Shown here: piece by piece, positions 22,012-33,982 of the stretch
Layout of the letters: every line of letters begins with the position of its first letter
How positions within the stretch are numbered: position 1 is the stretch's first letter
Source of the DNA: Uloborus plumipes
Taxonomy: Eukaryota; Arthropoda; Arachnida; Araneae; Uloboridae
Length of the DNA stretch: 64,000 nt
Direction: 5' to 3'
Assembly (NCBI GenBank): GCA_038373865.1
Contig: JAXGGA010002356.1
Span: 1-64,000, forward strand
Made by a program: the position numbers and the translations under genes
The notes under the pieces: model-generated
Databases searched by the model: none
Seen by the model: the letters and a program-made list of their open reading frames with translations, nothing else
What the model was told of the DNA's origin: nothing

Positions 22012-22476
22012 TATTAGTTTAGTCACCTATTTCATTTAAGCATGAAATATGTTTAAAACAACTATAATTAGCTATTTTGTATTAATAAGCACCCGGGCAG
22101 CGCCGCGTAATAAGCTAGTAAACTATAAAAGCAGTAATTTTAGTTTCTTTCTGCAGAGTAATCAATTTTGCAGTTTATTGCCGTAAACTTTAGCTGCGCT
22201 GTATTGCAAAAACAGCAAATTATTGGCAGCAGAGGTTCCAGTTTAAAACTGTAAAATGCACGGTAATAAACTGTAAAGTTAGCAATTTTGCAGTTAATTA
22301 CTGCAAAATGAGCAATTTTGCAGTTTATTACTGTAAAGTTAGCAATTTTACAATTTATTACTGTAAAGTTAGCATTTTTAGTTAATTACTGTAAAATAAG
22401 CATTTTTTTCAGTTTATTTCTATAAAATGAGTAGTGTTATGCTGGAAGAACAACATTAATTTGTCACAGTGTAGTG

Positions 22477-24137
22477 GGTAATTGCAACTTACGAAAATTC
22501 TAACTCTCTCTGACGAACACGAAGGGCAGAGAATTAGTTCCGTTTAGAATGGATGCAAATGATCAGTTTTCGCTCAGCAAAATGGTGGGTCATGAACACA
22601 TTACGGTTCACTGGCCTAAATTTGGCGTGGAGCAAACGTTACGTGGGCGAAGTGTTGGTATATCTGCCGTTTCTCACGCTCTTTGTTTTTATTGATTACA
22701 AAGCTCCACAATTTACTCGCTTCGAAGACAGATTTGATGCTTTTCCATCCCGTCATTACGGAAGCATCTTCTCTGTGCTCGCCGTTTTTTTCTTTCGTTG
22801 CGGTTTGGGAACAATGTAAGCCGGATGCATCCAAAAATCAATCTTCTGATCAATAGTTTCTTTACTTTGTTTAACAAATTTTATTCCGACAGTCATGGAA
22901 GAATGTAAACTTTTATTTTGTAAAAAAATAACTTGGAAAAATACGCTAGAAATGAAATGAAATTAAAACCGAACATTTGAATTTACATGAACTTAGTGAA
23001 AATAGGCCAAAAGTCGCATAAAATGACATTAGTATTGGTTGAAAATTACTGAAGTATGATGACTAGCAGCTTGGAAGTATTACTATTATATTGTTTTTTA
23101 TTAATATCATCACTGTAAAAATATTGTGTCAGGGTATCATTGTTAACAGGTGTAACGTAACACAGCTTCTGGAGTAAGCTGTTCAGATTTTGAGAAAACT
23201 CTAATCGTTGGTGGAAATTTTCACGAAGTCTGTGTTTCGTTCCATCAAGCGGTAAAATTGCTGGGGTATTAAACAAAGCACATGAGACAAGACAAACATC
23301 GGTTCAGAGCTCTTGAAGTCTAATGAACGTAACCAAGGTGCGCCTTAACCGACCGAGTTGTCAAACGCACTAACTTTGAAAATACTCTGTACGCGGTACG
23401 TGAGCGTTTCGGGGTTTGATCCTATCGTGTGCAATTGAAATAACTTACGAATTTGTGTAAATTTGATTGGTGGTGGTAAATCTGACAAACATCAGACAAT
23501 AATTTTCCAGCCTGATAAATGCTCTTTCTTTTGGCAGAGAATTCTGGTGGCACCTTACACAAAAATTCCCATGGTGTAACCTTTCACAACCGATGTGTTA
23601 CTTTACATCAGATATATCGATTCAGTTACTCAATAGCAGTGCAGGGTTTTCAACGAGCAATTTTTAATTTGCTGGGTTCCGAGAAAAAGTAAAAATTTCA
23701 AGCTCAAGATATTTCAAATTCCTTTTTATTTTATTTTGTTTAATTTTCTTTTTGCTTACTTTTTAATTTTCAGGATTTATATCATTGTCAACGGTGTGAG
23801 TGCGTGAGATTTTTTTTTATTTACTTATTTTTTTCTTTCTCTTCTCCTTTTAAGCAATCAAGATTGTTGGATGATCTCACATTGTCTAAAGCCTGACGCT
23901 TACTTTTAAAATTTGCCGTCTTAGGGATTGGTAGACATGATACACCGCATCGTGGCCAGTTCTCTGGCAGTTTATACTATTTTCCGCTCTCTTTGTATGA
24001 CATTTTTATTCAATTTTTACTTCTTCTTTTTCTTATTCGTTTTATTTGTTTATTCATTTTGTAATTAATCCGTCGGGTTAGAGCTTGAGTACGCCACCTT
24101 GCAGAGATTAAAAAAAATACGCAAAGAAAGCAGCTTT
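22477..24137. other. Unassigned region with possible tRNA-like relic
   Basis: No gene recognised. A GC-richer part at 22500-22830 has a forward frame of 88 residues (22553-22819) and an overlapping reverse frame, neither of known family. At about 23336-23445 a degenerate tRNA-like arrangement occurs: GACCGAGTTGTCAAACG (A-box-like) and GGGGTTTGATCC (B-box-like) about 60 bases apart, perhaps an old SINE head. Confidence 0.35.
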
Positions 24138-24651
24138 TTAACCCTTCACTGCATGGTGTGCCTGATCTGGCACAAACCAAAAAAAACCTCATATATTCCT
24201 CTGATATTTAAATACAGTCAAACTGAGCTTCGTGCCCCTTCTGGAACATTGCTATAACAGTTTAGTGTGAATTTTATGCACTAGTTAGTTGAACTAGTCT
24301 AGGTATTACAGTTCTTGCTTTTGAAAAATAGAGCGTCTGCATTACGGTAAAAAGTGTGCTTAGTCATTATTTCCTCTGTTCTAAATATGTTTAAATATAT
24401 ATGCTGTACTTAGTGGCAAACATTTGTTTGTTCCACTATGGCACAAAACACATTGTAGATTATTACACTTATCAGTATAAGCACATACTATGTGCTTTGT
24501 GGCATATGTAGAACAAACAGTTAAAACATCATTTTTGGTGCACATTTTTATGATTAATTTTTTTCTTCATTTTTCCTGAACTCAGGGCTATTTAAAGGTA
24601 ACATATAGTTTTTTTCATGAAAATATAAAAAATCGTGCAGTGAAGGGTTAA
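24138..24651. mobile_element. TTAA-flanked piggyBac-like MITE, family 5
   Basis: TTAA at 24138-24141 and 24648-24651 encloses 506 bases with ends CCCTTCACTGCATGG and CGTGCAGTGAAGGG, a 13-base near-perfect inverted repeat. No coding capacity. Confidence 0.88.
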
Positions 24652-24776
24652 GAAGTTCATTTCGCTTAGCGTTACACAGCGAATTTAGTTCAACATTTCA
24701 CGAATATCACTGTACTTGTAAACGCATCAATAATTTACTTTCTACGACAATAATAGTAGCAGCTAAAATATTGCAT

Positions 24777-25337
24777 GATTTAACCAGTGGTTGGAAAAAT
24801 TGCATTTCTTTTGTAGCGAACTACAACTACAACTACTTTGCTATAAATGTAGTTAACTACAACTACAACTATCTTTTTTTGAAATATAGCGACTACAAAC
24901 TACTTTTGAACTGTAGTCGCTACTTCGCTACTTTTAAAAAAATAAATAAATAAAAAGCTACGCCGTTTGAGGATTGACCGAAAAAATTCGAAAAATGTTT
25001 TACATTAATAAATTAATTCATTTGAATATGGAATATAACATTGTTTTTTTTCTCATTGTGCGTCCGCTGCTGTACTCGTGCAAGATTTGCAGCAGTCAGA
25101 GTCAATTAAACCTTGTTTTCGTTCTCTCTTTTTAAATTTTTTTTCATTCATTTATTTATTTTTTTAATTTAAAAGTAGTTTCCAGAAATCGCTAAAAACT
25201 ACTATTTTTTTGTATCGCGCTACTCACTACTTTACTTTTTTACAAAAGTAGTGCGCTACGCTACAAACTACTAAAAAATATAGCTACTACAGTAGTTTCG
25301 CTACTGTAGCGCGTTACTTCCGACCACTGGATTTAAC
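24777..25337. mobile_element. hAT MITE with 8-bp target-site duplication
   Basis: GATTTAAC at 24777-24784 and 25330-25337 flanks an element of 545 bases with ends CAGTGGTTGGAAAAATTG and CGTTACTTCCGACCACTG. CAGTG termini with an 8-bp duplication define the hAT superfamily. The interior is rich in ACTAC and GTAGT words near both ends (for example TAGTTAACTACAACTAC and TAGCTACTACAGTAG), giving subterminal inverted repeats. No transposase. Confidence 0.93.
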
Positions 25338-26191
25338 CAATTTTTTCTGGTGGAGCATTTAGATTGATTTTTGACTGTGTAGTTCGCCTGTTAAACTGAA
25401 CGGAGTTTTAACCGTTTTGATTCTTTAGAATGAAACAAATCGTACTGAATAAAGCGAAATGCAGGCCTTAGAAAAGCAGCTTTCCATTCTGTTCTTCAAC
25501 TAAAAAGAAAATTATAGATCACACTTTATCAAAACAGAAACCACTAGTTTATCGCATAAACATTTTGAAAATATTTCCACTTCCTGAGGTGTTCAATTAT
25601 CTGTAAGCATTTATAGCACAGATATTTTTGAACAAAATCATTCATCCCAATTTTTGAAAACTCGTATTTTCAGCAAAAATTGTTTTCTATTTCTTCCACT
25701 GAAAACCTCAACTTGTTTTGTCTAAGCAAACTGGCACACTTCCGTGTCTCTGGTATTTAAATTAATTTTCCATGGAATTGAACAAAACTCTATTTTTCCC
25801 GGCAGGAAATTGAATGAGATTATAGATAATTACATTAGAAACATCAGCACATTCCTTGGCTGTAATTAAATACACATTAAATAATAGGATTTCTACTGAG
25901 CTCAAGGTTCGTTTTTCATCGGAAGAAAATTCATTTCCTTTTCATACAGAAAGGACGCCTAGTCTCTAGCATCTTTCAGAGGCAGAAAGAGTGGTTTGCC
26001 TTATGAAGCTACTTATTCAGAGTCATACCAAGTTAAATTCAAGAAAAAAAAAGAGATCCCCTCAGAAGGTTTAAATTTTTTTACTGTAGAGTGACCTTTA
26101 AATGTTGGGAAAAGTGGGGCAAAGTGAAATAATTAAGATTACTTGCCTTTTTCAAAAAGAATGAATTGAAAATTTATTTTGGAAATTACAG
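25338..26191. other. Unassigned spacer
   Basis: AT-rich with no long frames and no paired ends noticed. A GTGGGGCAAAGTGAAATAA block at about 26114-26132 belongs to the repeat style of the next element. Confidence 0.4.
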
Positions 26192-27830
26192 TAGGGGAAT
26201 GGGGGGCAAAGTAAAATAGCGGGACAAAGTGAAATGGTAAAATATTTTCAGTTTGCAGCGCTACCTATTTAGTAGTATTTTAACGAAGTTCCCGAACGTA
26301 TAGTTGACTCCTGTCAAAAAACTCCAAAGATCAACTAATAAAACCTTTATTGTACCTTTATTGTAATATTCGTGACTTTTTAAAAATATTTCTTCCCATT
26401 ATAAAATGATAAAATTTTTGTTATTATTATTCAAACTATTAAGGTAGTAGTCTGGTAACTTATGCCTATTTTCACGGCTTTTTTGGAGGGTGGTTTTTTA
26501 TAGGAAAATAAAAATGAATCTTCTTGAATATTAAGAGTGTTTTTATTTACATATTGAAGATATAAAAAATTATTTATTTGAAAAAAATTAATAGTTTTTT
26601 ACTATTATTATTGCCCCTCGAAGTTGGAACCTCAAAAAAAAAAAAAAAATGCGCGTGGGTGGCCCGGGTGATTTTGGCTCTTGATGTTATCTGAAATCAA
26701 ATATTCTTGATTATTCTTAATCTATAGATATGTTATTCTGGTCGGAACTACTGAAGTTAAATTTCAAGGGTAAATAATAAAATGGCGGACTTTGAAAAAA
26801 AAAGTCCTTTTATTTTAGCAAAGAAAGGGTTGTAAAATAAAAAGTTAGGGGTGAAAAAAATTCTCGTTAGTTCCGACGAGAACTATGAGTGTGTAGAACA
26901 GCCTGTTAAAATTTGAAAGCAATCGGTTCAGTAGAAAAAAAGTTAGGACCCGGGCCGACCAGAAAAACAATGTTTTGAGAAAAACGCTTTTAAAGTTTAA
27001 CAACAAACTCCGAGGCGCTCTAGGAAACTCATTATAACTCCCGAAATATTTCGAATTTCTGTCTGAAATTTTTTACAGCATATTCTTAAGACATTGTACT
27101 TTCAAATTAAGCAAAAAAAAAATCGATTTTTTGAATCCAAGTTACCAGACTACTATTTTAAACGTTAGACTCTGAGGCGCTCTAGGACACTCGTTCTAAC
27201 TCCCGAAATATTTCGAATTTCTGTCCGAAATTTTCACAGTCTATTCTCAAGACATTGTACTTTCAAGTTAAGCAAAATAATTTCGATTTTCTGAACCCAA
27301 GTTACCAGACTACTACCTTAATTGAGATCTACTGATGTCCAGTGCAGTCCTTATTTAGTTTATATGAGGCATTTTTGATTTTAAATGTTCAATGCAATTT
27401 GTCAAGTGCACATGGGGCAAAGTGCATGAGGCAAAGTGAAATAGATCATTTCGTTTACTTTTTTAATCATTCATTTATTAAATCTCGTACGTATTTCTTC
27501 ATTTATTAATTTATTTACATTCTTTTACTTAATTATAAACGTATTTACTCATTCATTGACTCATTTTATTTTTTATTCACTCAATATTTTTCTCAAATAT
27601 TAATTAATTCATTTACTCATTTATTTACTTATTCGTTTATTTTTCATTAAAAATTTGTTTTTTCGTTTATTTATGCACTCATTTGATGAAACTACTGTTA
27701 ATCTTTGAATAGAAAATTTTTCATCTCAAAAATGTTTTGTTTTTCACTTTACCCTTTTTGATTTTTTGAGGTGAAAATTTTCTTGTTTTGAAAGTACAAA
27801 ATAACTACCAAAGATAAAAATAATATTTTA
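26192..27830 (+). mobile_element. GGGGCAAAGTGAAAT element, split by a TTAA element
   Basis: It starts TA/GGGGAATGGGGGGCAAAG at 26192 and includes GGGACAAAGTGAAATGG and, after the nested insertion, CATGGGGCAAAGTGCATG, an ATTT/CATT-rich low-complexity tract (about 27450-27670) and a TTTTCACTTTACCC block. It aligns in reverse with 41036-41718, which lacks the insertion. The right end has no clear inverted repeat. The initial TA plus GGGGA recalls the element at 7351. Class unknown and no coding frame. Confidence 0.65.
26439..27321. mobile_element. TTAA-flanked element, family 6, 875 bp, with internal duplication
   Basis: TTAA at 26439-26442 and 27318-27321 encloses ends GGTAGTAGTCTGGTAACTT and AAGTTACCAGACTACTACC, a 19-base perfect inverted repeat. 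Near the right end two related blocks of about 150 bases (about 26990-27155 and 27160-27317) share GAGGCGCTCTAGGA, ACTCCCGAAATATTTCGAAT and AGTTACCAGACTACTA, so the terminus has been tandemly duplicated. The empty site is visible in the 41-kb copy of the host element. Confidence 0.9.
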
Positions 27831-29155
27831 ACGAAAGTTATATTACAAAATACATCAATTCTTTTTTATGTACAATAATTTTTAGAACAAATTTCCTATT
27901 ATGATCATCATCATCATTATTATTATCATTATTGCTATATTTATGTGACTATTTCTATTTCAGACACGCAGTTTGAATAACACTTGCATTCGTACCTGAT
28001 GAATGTTTCTTTTTTTCCTGTATGACAACTCAACTTCTCTTATGTAGAAATAGCAATTTTACTATAATACACAATGGCGAGCTCTTTAGTATTCTTTCTA
28101 CTTTTTCTGATACGAAACGATAAAAGCTATTTATTTCACTCTTTTCGCATTTCACGTATTTATTAAGATTATATTAGGCGTGTCAAGGACTTGCTTTTCT
28201 CGAGCCTTAACTGCTTGTTTACTTCTAAAACAGTGCCCTTATTTTATAACATCTTTCTTTGTTGCACAAGTGATCCTTAATGGGAAAATGCAAACAAATA
28301 TCATTTAAACTAGGTCTTTGAAAGGATTTTTGTATAAATACTCTACATTAAACGAAATCGAAGCATTTTCCGAGGGCGTGATACTTTCCCTTTTCAATGA
28401 CAGGGACTATTAACAAATTAAGTTTCGTATAACTGAAAATAAAACGTTTGTGTTGTCAAGAGGGTTACATGTTTACAATTTTGTTGAAGCGATCAGTCAA
28501 GGCGCAAAATATTCTACTCTGTGTGAAAGTCCCAAAAGCGAAAATTATGTTGCTATAGTATTATGTTGTGTTTCAATACCACAGTTTAAGAATTCCTGTT
28601 TTGATCAACACTGATGACTGGGTTTTCAGAGCTTCTGTTGACGGTCTTCTCTCTTTTCGCCATTGTAGTGTACAGAAATGATGTTACAGCGAACTTCAAG
28701 GAACGTAAAATTTTGTTTCTTATTACGGGAATTTCGTTGTAATGAAATTCAAATGAAGGACAAACATTTCATCAAAGCTGAAAATACATCTCACTGAAAC
28801 GGATATTTTGTTGTGTAGGTATTCATTGCAGCGGGATTTCACTATATATGCATGGGTATATTCTTTGAACGTTGCATTATTTCAAAGGAATATAAAATGT
28901 CACTTTTAAACTTAAAACATTTCACCCTCCCCCTACCATTTTCTTCTCCCCAGATACAAAACATGGATATAAATGCTGAGCTGAGTAGTTAGTCTGATTG
29001 TTTTCTCAGATCATGAAATCGAAGTCAAAATGGCTAGAGGTATGCTACTTTATTTTTGGGACTTAATAAGGGCAAAATCTCAACAGAGACAAAACAGCAT
29101 TTTTTCCAGAGCATTAGTGCTTCGATAAATGATGTCGCAGATTTTCCCCCTGAGC
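27831..29155. other. Unassigned AT-rich region
   Basis: No gene recognised. A CAT/ATT trinucleotide microsatellite lies at about 27900-27935. At 28990-29041 a pyrimidine tract and AG are followed by a short ATG frame and then GTATGC, which could imitate an exon of about 35 bases, but there is no support beyond that. Confidence 0.35.
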
Positions 29156-29390
29156 TTTTGTTCCCCTCTCCCCCCGTGACAAAGTGTCAAACTTCACCTT
29201 ACACCTTCCTCCTTTTCAACATGCCTCACCATATTACACGAACATGTTGTTATAAAAAATACCCGATGTCACACTCATTTCTTGTTACCCCCTTCTTCTT
29301 CTTTGTCACAAACTGTCACCATTTTGCGAACCCCCTCCCTTTAAGAAGGGACATCATTTATGGACTTCCCCTTTTCAATATATTTTGCTT
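29156..29390. repeat. C/T-rich dispersed repeat fragment
   Basis: The block contains CCCCCGTGACAAAGTGTCA, TTGTCACAAACTGTCACC, GCGAACCCCCTCCC and GGACATCATTTATGGAC. I recognise this wording as a common repetitive sequence style in arthropod genomes (reverse form: GTCATAAATGACGTCCC-like), but cannot name the family. The 118-residue frame at 29056-29412 runs through it and is not treated as a gene. Confidence 0.35.
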
Positions 29391-29994
29391 CTTTTCAAAC
29401 TCTACACAATGAAATCGGTTTTACTCAATCATATTCAGCATGTGCAACAAAAAAGGGGGAATAAAATAAAATGGGGGTGGGGGAAGGACATCAGCTTTTA
29501 AGTTATTTTTTGCTTACAAAATTTGGCTAATTAATTGGATATTGACGTTACTGAAAAAAATGACTTCCAAAAAAAGTCATAACATGGCTTCAACAATTTG
29601 ACGGATGGCCAACTTTCCGATTCCAAGCTCCATTCTTATGAAATAAAATGAAAAAAGTCTACTTTTTGGAATTTTCAGCTTTTATTTTCGTAAAATAAAT
29701 CTATTCATTGAGGAAAAAATCATTTTTTAATTGAGCATTACCTTAAAGCTCTGAAAAGTGAGATGGCAAGGTGCCTTAATTTTCAGAAGTGAGGGGCCGG
29801 CCTATGCACTCAACACATGCTACAACACTTTCCTATTCCTCAAATTATTTTCAATGTTTTCAAACACTTGAAGCCTAAATTTGTATGTGTTCCCCTAGAA
29901 CGTGGAACAACTACTAAAATCGGATAAAAGCCCATTTACCAACTTGCATTTAATGCAACCAGAAATCACAATAAAATCTCAATGAATAATCAAT
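29391..29994. other. Unassigned spacer
   Basis: AT-rich, no feature recognised. Confidence 0.4.
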
Positions 29995-30702
29995 TTAAGG
30001 GGTTACAGTACCTCAAAAATGACCAAAAGACCAAAAAAAATTTTATTACATATTTCAAAAGTAAAAGGAATTTAAAACACTCAGAAAAAAATAGCATTGT
30101 TCTAGCTAAATTATTTAAAAAGTTATGAATGACTTTAGGGCATGAATACTGTGTGTTCTAATGGAAAAACCAAACTTTAAAGTGCTTTTTCTCGGTGATC
30201 AGTTTTTAGTGTTTCTATGTTACTAGAAATGCTAAGGAATTTTTTCTATTAAAGATATAACTTTGAAGCAATATTTTTTGCACTCAGAATAATATATTTA
30301 ACAAAACTGTGCATTGAATAAGCGTTTTATAAATTACAAAATTTTTTAGAGTTTGTTAAACCTCAAAGAACAAAATTTTCTAAGAATTTTTTACATAAAA
30401 GGTCACAAAATATTTTCTAATCAAAATATAAGAAAATGAATGCACAGATTTGTTGAGGTAATCTTTGTGATCATTTCGCAAAAAGAAATTTTGAAATTAG
30501 TGCAGAAACAAAAAAGCCTTAGGGTTTTTAAAAAATTGAAATTTTCTTACATTTTTCAAATTTTCAAAAAAAGTTTTCAAAATTTTTAATGTTTGAAAAT
30601 AAATTATTGATTGTTAAACAAGTGCAGAAACAAATATTTCAAAGAATTAACTTTTTCACTTAAATTAAAGAAATTTGTTAGAAAGGTACTGTAACCCCTT
30701 AA
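29995..30702. mobile_element. TTAA-flanked element, family 7, 700 bp
   Basis: TTAA at 29995-29998 and 30699-30702 encloses ends GGGGTTACAGTACC and GGTACTGTAACCCC, a perfect 14-base inverted repeat. The interior is very AT-rich, with no usable frame. Confidence 0.9.
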
Positions 30703-33612
30703 TTCAAAATTCCGGGGATCCGAATCATTACTCACACTTGCTAAATGTGCCCGAGCCAAAAAAAATACGCCGATGTGTATGAAAGTTCGAGTAACCTACT
30801 TCAAGATAACCTCTAAGAATTGGTCGATTCTGATAATAATCTGCTGCCCATGTGTTATTAACTGCAGTGCTTAGCCCGAAGGTGAAAAGAACAATGTATT
30901 CAACGGGATAATTAAGTTTTTAAGCCTTTCACTTTCACTGCACTTAGGAATACCAAACAATAATTAAGCATTTTTACATTAAAGAACATGCACTTACATG
31001 ACTGTTTAAAACATTTTTTTAACCTACGTTAGGGAATGGGTCGGACAGACTATTTTTGATTCACGTAACACCATTCCGTAGCAAGGTATCAAGCAGAATC
31101 AAAAATTAATTCTACGTTTTAGCCATTTTGAAGTAGAACTAAAGAGAAATCGTATGTGATGCATTTTTTGGGGTGGGGGGGGGGGATAAATTTTTCCTGT
31201 TGCAAGTTCACCTCTCCTGCACTATTTGTCATAAACGTAAACAAAACTAATTTGAGTGATTTGTGTTCTCAGATCAATAACTGAAGGACCTGTTTTTCAA
31301 AAATTACCGTCAACAAAAGGAAAAAATAAAACTAAAAAATCGAATTTTTTAATTATACTGTGAAGCGTAAAAGCTTCACACGGGACTTTGAATTAGTGTT
31401 TGAGAACCTGCTTTTAACGTCTAGTAAACATGAATATTAATTTTCTAACAATGGTTCAATAGTTCAAAAAAAAAAAAAAAGTTTCTGAAAAATTATAATA
31501 CACAAGATACGCCCTTTCCAATGAAACATCTGCCTTGTCGGAAAAAAAAAGTTGAAATGTAAGATAATTTCTCGAATCACAGGAAGGTGGAGTATTCAAG
31601 CAGTACAGTTGCGAAATTTTTGTTTTGAATTTGTAAACTAAATTTTGATGAATAGATAATAATAACGCGAAAGAGATCATTTAAATTTTATCTTGGTTAA
31701 AATTATTTTCGTTTACTCCCGTGCAGTATGTTACGCAATTTTGAAATTTATTACAAACTCCTTTGTACAAGATTGAGGCAGATTTCTTTTTTTTTTTTTT
31801 TTGAAAGAGCAGAATCTTTTTGCAAAATATTTTCAGCTAAAGCTACTGAAACAGCTTAAATATTCAAGAAATTGAGATAAATCACTTGAAAAGTAGAAGA
31901 GAAAGAGAAACTCTCATAACTTAAATAACAACAGCCAATTGTCTACCATTATTTTTTTCCAATTAATAACCATCATTTTGATATCCGTAATAGCCAACTA
32001 CGCCGCTACATTGTGATAAATTTAATTTATGGGGTTGATAATATAATACTAGACCGCCCTATGCAATTTTCTATCCGGATATGTGCACTTTTGTGCCCAA
32101 GGAATAAATTATCTCATCTCATTTAACTTTTCTTTATTGAACTGTGCTTCACTCATCACGAAATATATAATTTGAAATGAAAATAGTTTTTATTACATGC
32201 TGTCACTCTTGATGAACGAATAAAAGAAGAAGGGAACAAAATACTTTTAAAAGCTACTCCTAGTTTCATTTTCATATATCATTCTCGCAATTACCATTTT
32301 ATCAACTAAAATATGCCTGTAATCATACAGTCCTCAAATCAGCGAAACAGAAGGCTGTATTTTTCATTAACTTGCTTTGCTAATTCACTGTATTTTATGT
32401 ATTTCGTGACGCGCTTTTGACAAAAATATAATGATTATGGAATTTGTCTTTGTTTCCTTTTTTGAACCTCAAGGCAAAAAAGAGAGGGAGGTGGGAAGGT
32501 AAGTTGAATGAGTGTATCTGTTTCTATATATCTGTGTTTCTTTATATTTGTATTTCTGTGAATCTGGGTATCCTTTCGCTTGTCTGTGGCATTGTAGCAG
32601 TAAGCTTTGTTTTCAGAGGAAACCAATATATTAAAAATTGAAAAAAACCTAAAGCTAATTAGATGCAAATAGTTGAACTTATAAAACTAAAAAAAAGAGA
32701 AGGAAACCCAGTCCGATAACATGTGCCATCAAATCTGATTTTGCTTAAAATCTTCGACAAAGCGTTTATCGGCTTTTCAATGATGTCAAAAACAACATTC
32801 CTGAAATGCAAAATGAACCTGATCGAGAAATTAGAAACAATTGAACTTGGTGGATCGTGAGCCAAGTGTTCCATTATCTGATGTGTGAATGAGTTAGCAA
32901 CATAATACTTTATGTGGTACATATCTGCTCGTACTTTTTCTAACTAGTAATGCTGCTAATAAGCATGCGTTCATTGTTTCATGTTCAACAAATTAACCAT
33001 TTTTTAACACGTGTATTTGTATTTGCTTACGAAACCGTATGAAGGAGTTAGTATTAGCTTGATGGATATGTTCACGAAACAAATATGTTTCTAATTGAAG
33101 CTATTTTTAATCATCGAAAAGCAATTATATTCCTTTTCCTCGGGCTCTTATGAGGGAAAAAAGGGAGTTCCATGGACGAAAATGAAAATGGCACACTTTC
33201 ATTCTCACATCCAGCACAGAACCTAAAGGACCAACTCCTCCTCAATTTCCGACACTTAGTAGGTCAGTGATAGTAGTTCTTTTGAAGCCCCAGTGACCTT
33301 GCGAAATTTCTTCTGCACTTACATAGGCGTTACTAAAGAGGTCGGATGCAACTTAATTCAAGAGGGGATCCACATTTGCCGGCAGATCCTCCGACGGAAA
33401 GATCATCGACCTCTTGGAATGACAAAGTGCGTCAACGTCTTCGATTCAACGCCCATGCAACAAAGAGCGGGCAAGACAGTGGGTCCTGAAGAGTTTTAAG
33501 TCTGATGGCTTGTTGTAACGTTGCGTCAGTATTGCTTTGTGATTGGGAAAGTGTTGCGAAATCTGTGAATTGATTCTTGCAAATGACGCTAATTCCGATT
33601 GCTTCACTTAAG
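30703..33612. other. Long region without recognised features
   Basis: Mostly AT-rich with homopolymers: G run at about 31172-31185, A run at about 31466-31480, T run at about 31788-31802. A moderately GC-rich part at about 33170-33600 contains overlapping frames 33293-33499 (forward) and 33432-33626 (reverse) without recognisable domains. It is the best place in this interval to look for an exon, but nothing seen supports one. Confidence 0.35.
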
Positions 33613-33613
33613 T

Positions 33614-33700
33614 CAGTGGCGGCCAACCTTTTTTTTTAAACCAGAGGGCCGCACCTCAGACTGAAATTATCTTCGCGGGAAAAAATACATATGAAATTTC
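33614..33700 (+). mobile_element. hAT-like 5' end fragment
   Basis: CAGTGGCGGCCAACCTTTTT followed by CCAGAGGGCCGCACCTCAG is typical of the terminus of a hAT family. No matching right end or 8-bp duplication was found, so the element is truncated or its right half is lost. Confidence 0.5.
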
Positions 33701-33752
33701 AATAGTTTTAAATTTCTAAATATGAAGAAAGGTTAATAAGGAAGGCTCAAGA

Positions 33753-33982
33753 TAAGGGTTAAACGTTGTAGCACCAGCGGCACCCTCTGAAGGGTTACAC
33801 TTGACTTCCTACGGCACCCTTGAAGGTGCCATTTGGTTCCCTATAGCTCCCTTGATATTCCATGGAGTACCAAAATTCACCCATAGGGGCCTCATGGAGT
33901 CAAATGGCACTTCCAAGGTTACCATAGGAAGTCAAATGGCACCCTTTAGGGGGTGCGCTGGTGCTACAACGTTTCACCCTTA
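33753..33982. mobile_element. TA-flanked palindromic MITE, 226 bp
   Basis: Element 33755-33980 with ends AGGGTTAAACGTTGTAGCAC and GTGCTACAACGTTTCACCCT; the inverted repeat is about 30 bases, and most of the element is self-complementary (GGTGCCATTTGG, GGGGCCTCATGGAG). TA lies on both sides. It contains several related blocks of the form CAAATGGCAC and GGTGCC. It abuts the Harbinger-like element on the right and overlaps its TTA flank. Confidence 0.85.

Larger units (their letters stand above)
21101..22476. mobile_element. TACAG-rich MITE, copy C, split by two nested MITEs
   Basis: The left end (GACTGCAAAAA, then ACTGTTGTTTTTACAGTA and TGGCAGCCGAG) is at 21101-21159. The TTAA element 21160-21398 follows, then a 27-base piece of host element (AACTGTACAATGCACAG...), then the Tigger-like MITE 21426-22011. 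The remainder of copy C, with TACAG/TAGC units and a GCTGGAAGAACAAC end, runs to about 22476. A stretch at about 22012-22120 containing ACCCGGGCAGCGCCGCG does not match other copies and may be another small insertion. Confidence 0.78.

Noticed and set aside
29000..29042. Possible short coding exon between a pyrimidine-AG acceptor and a GTATGC donor
   Set aside because: Such combinations are common by chance over 64 kb. The frame is nine codons, and no neighbouring exon could be linked.
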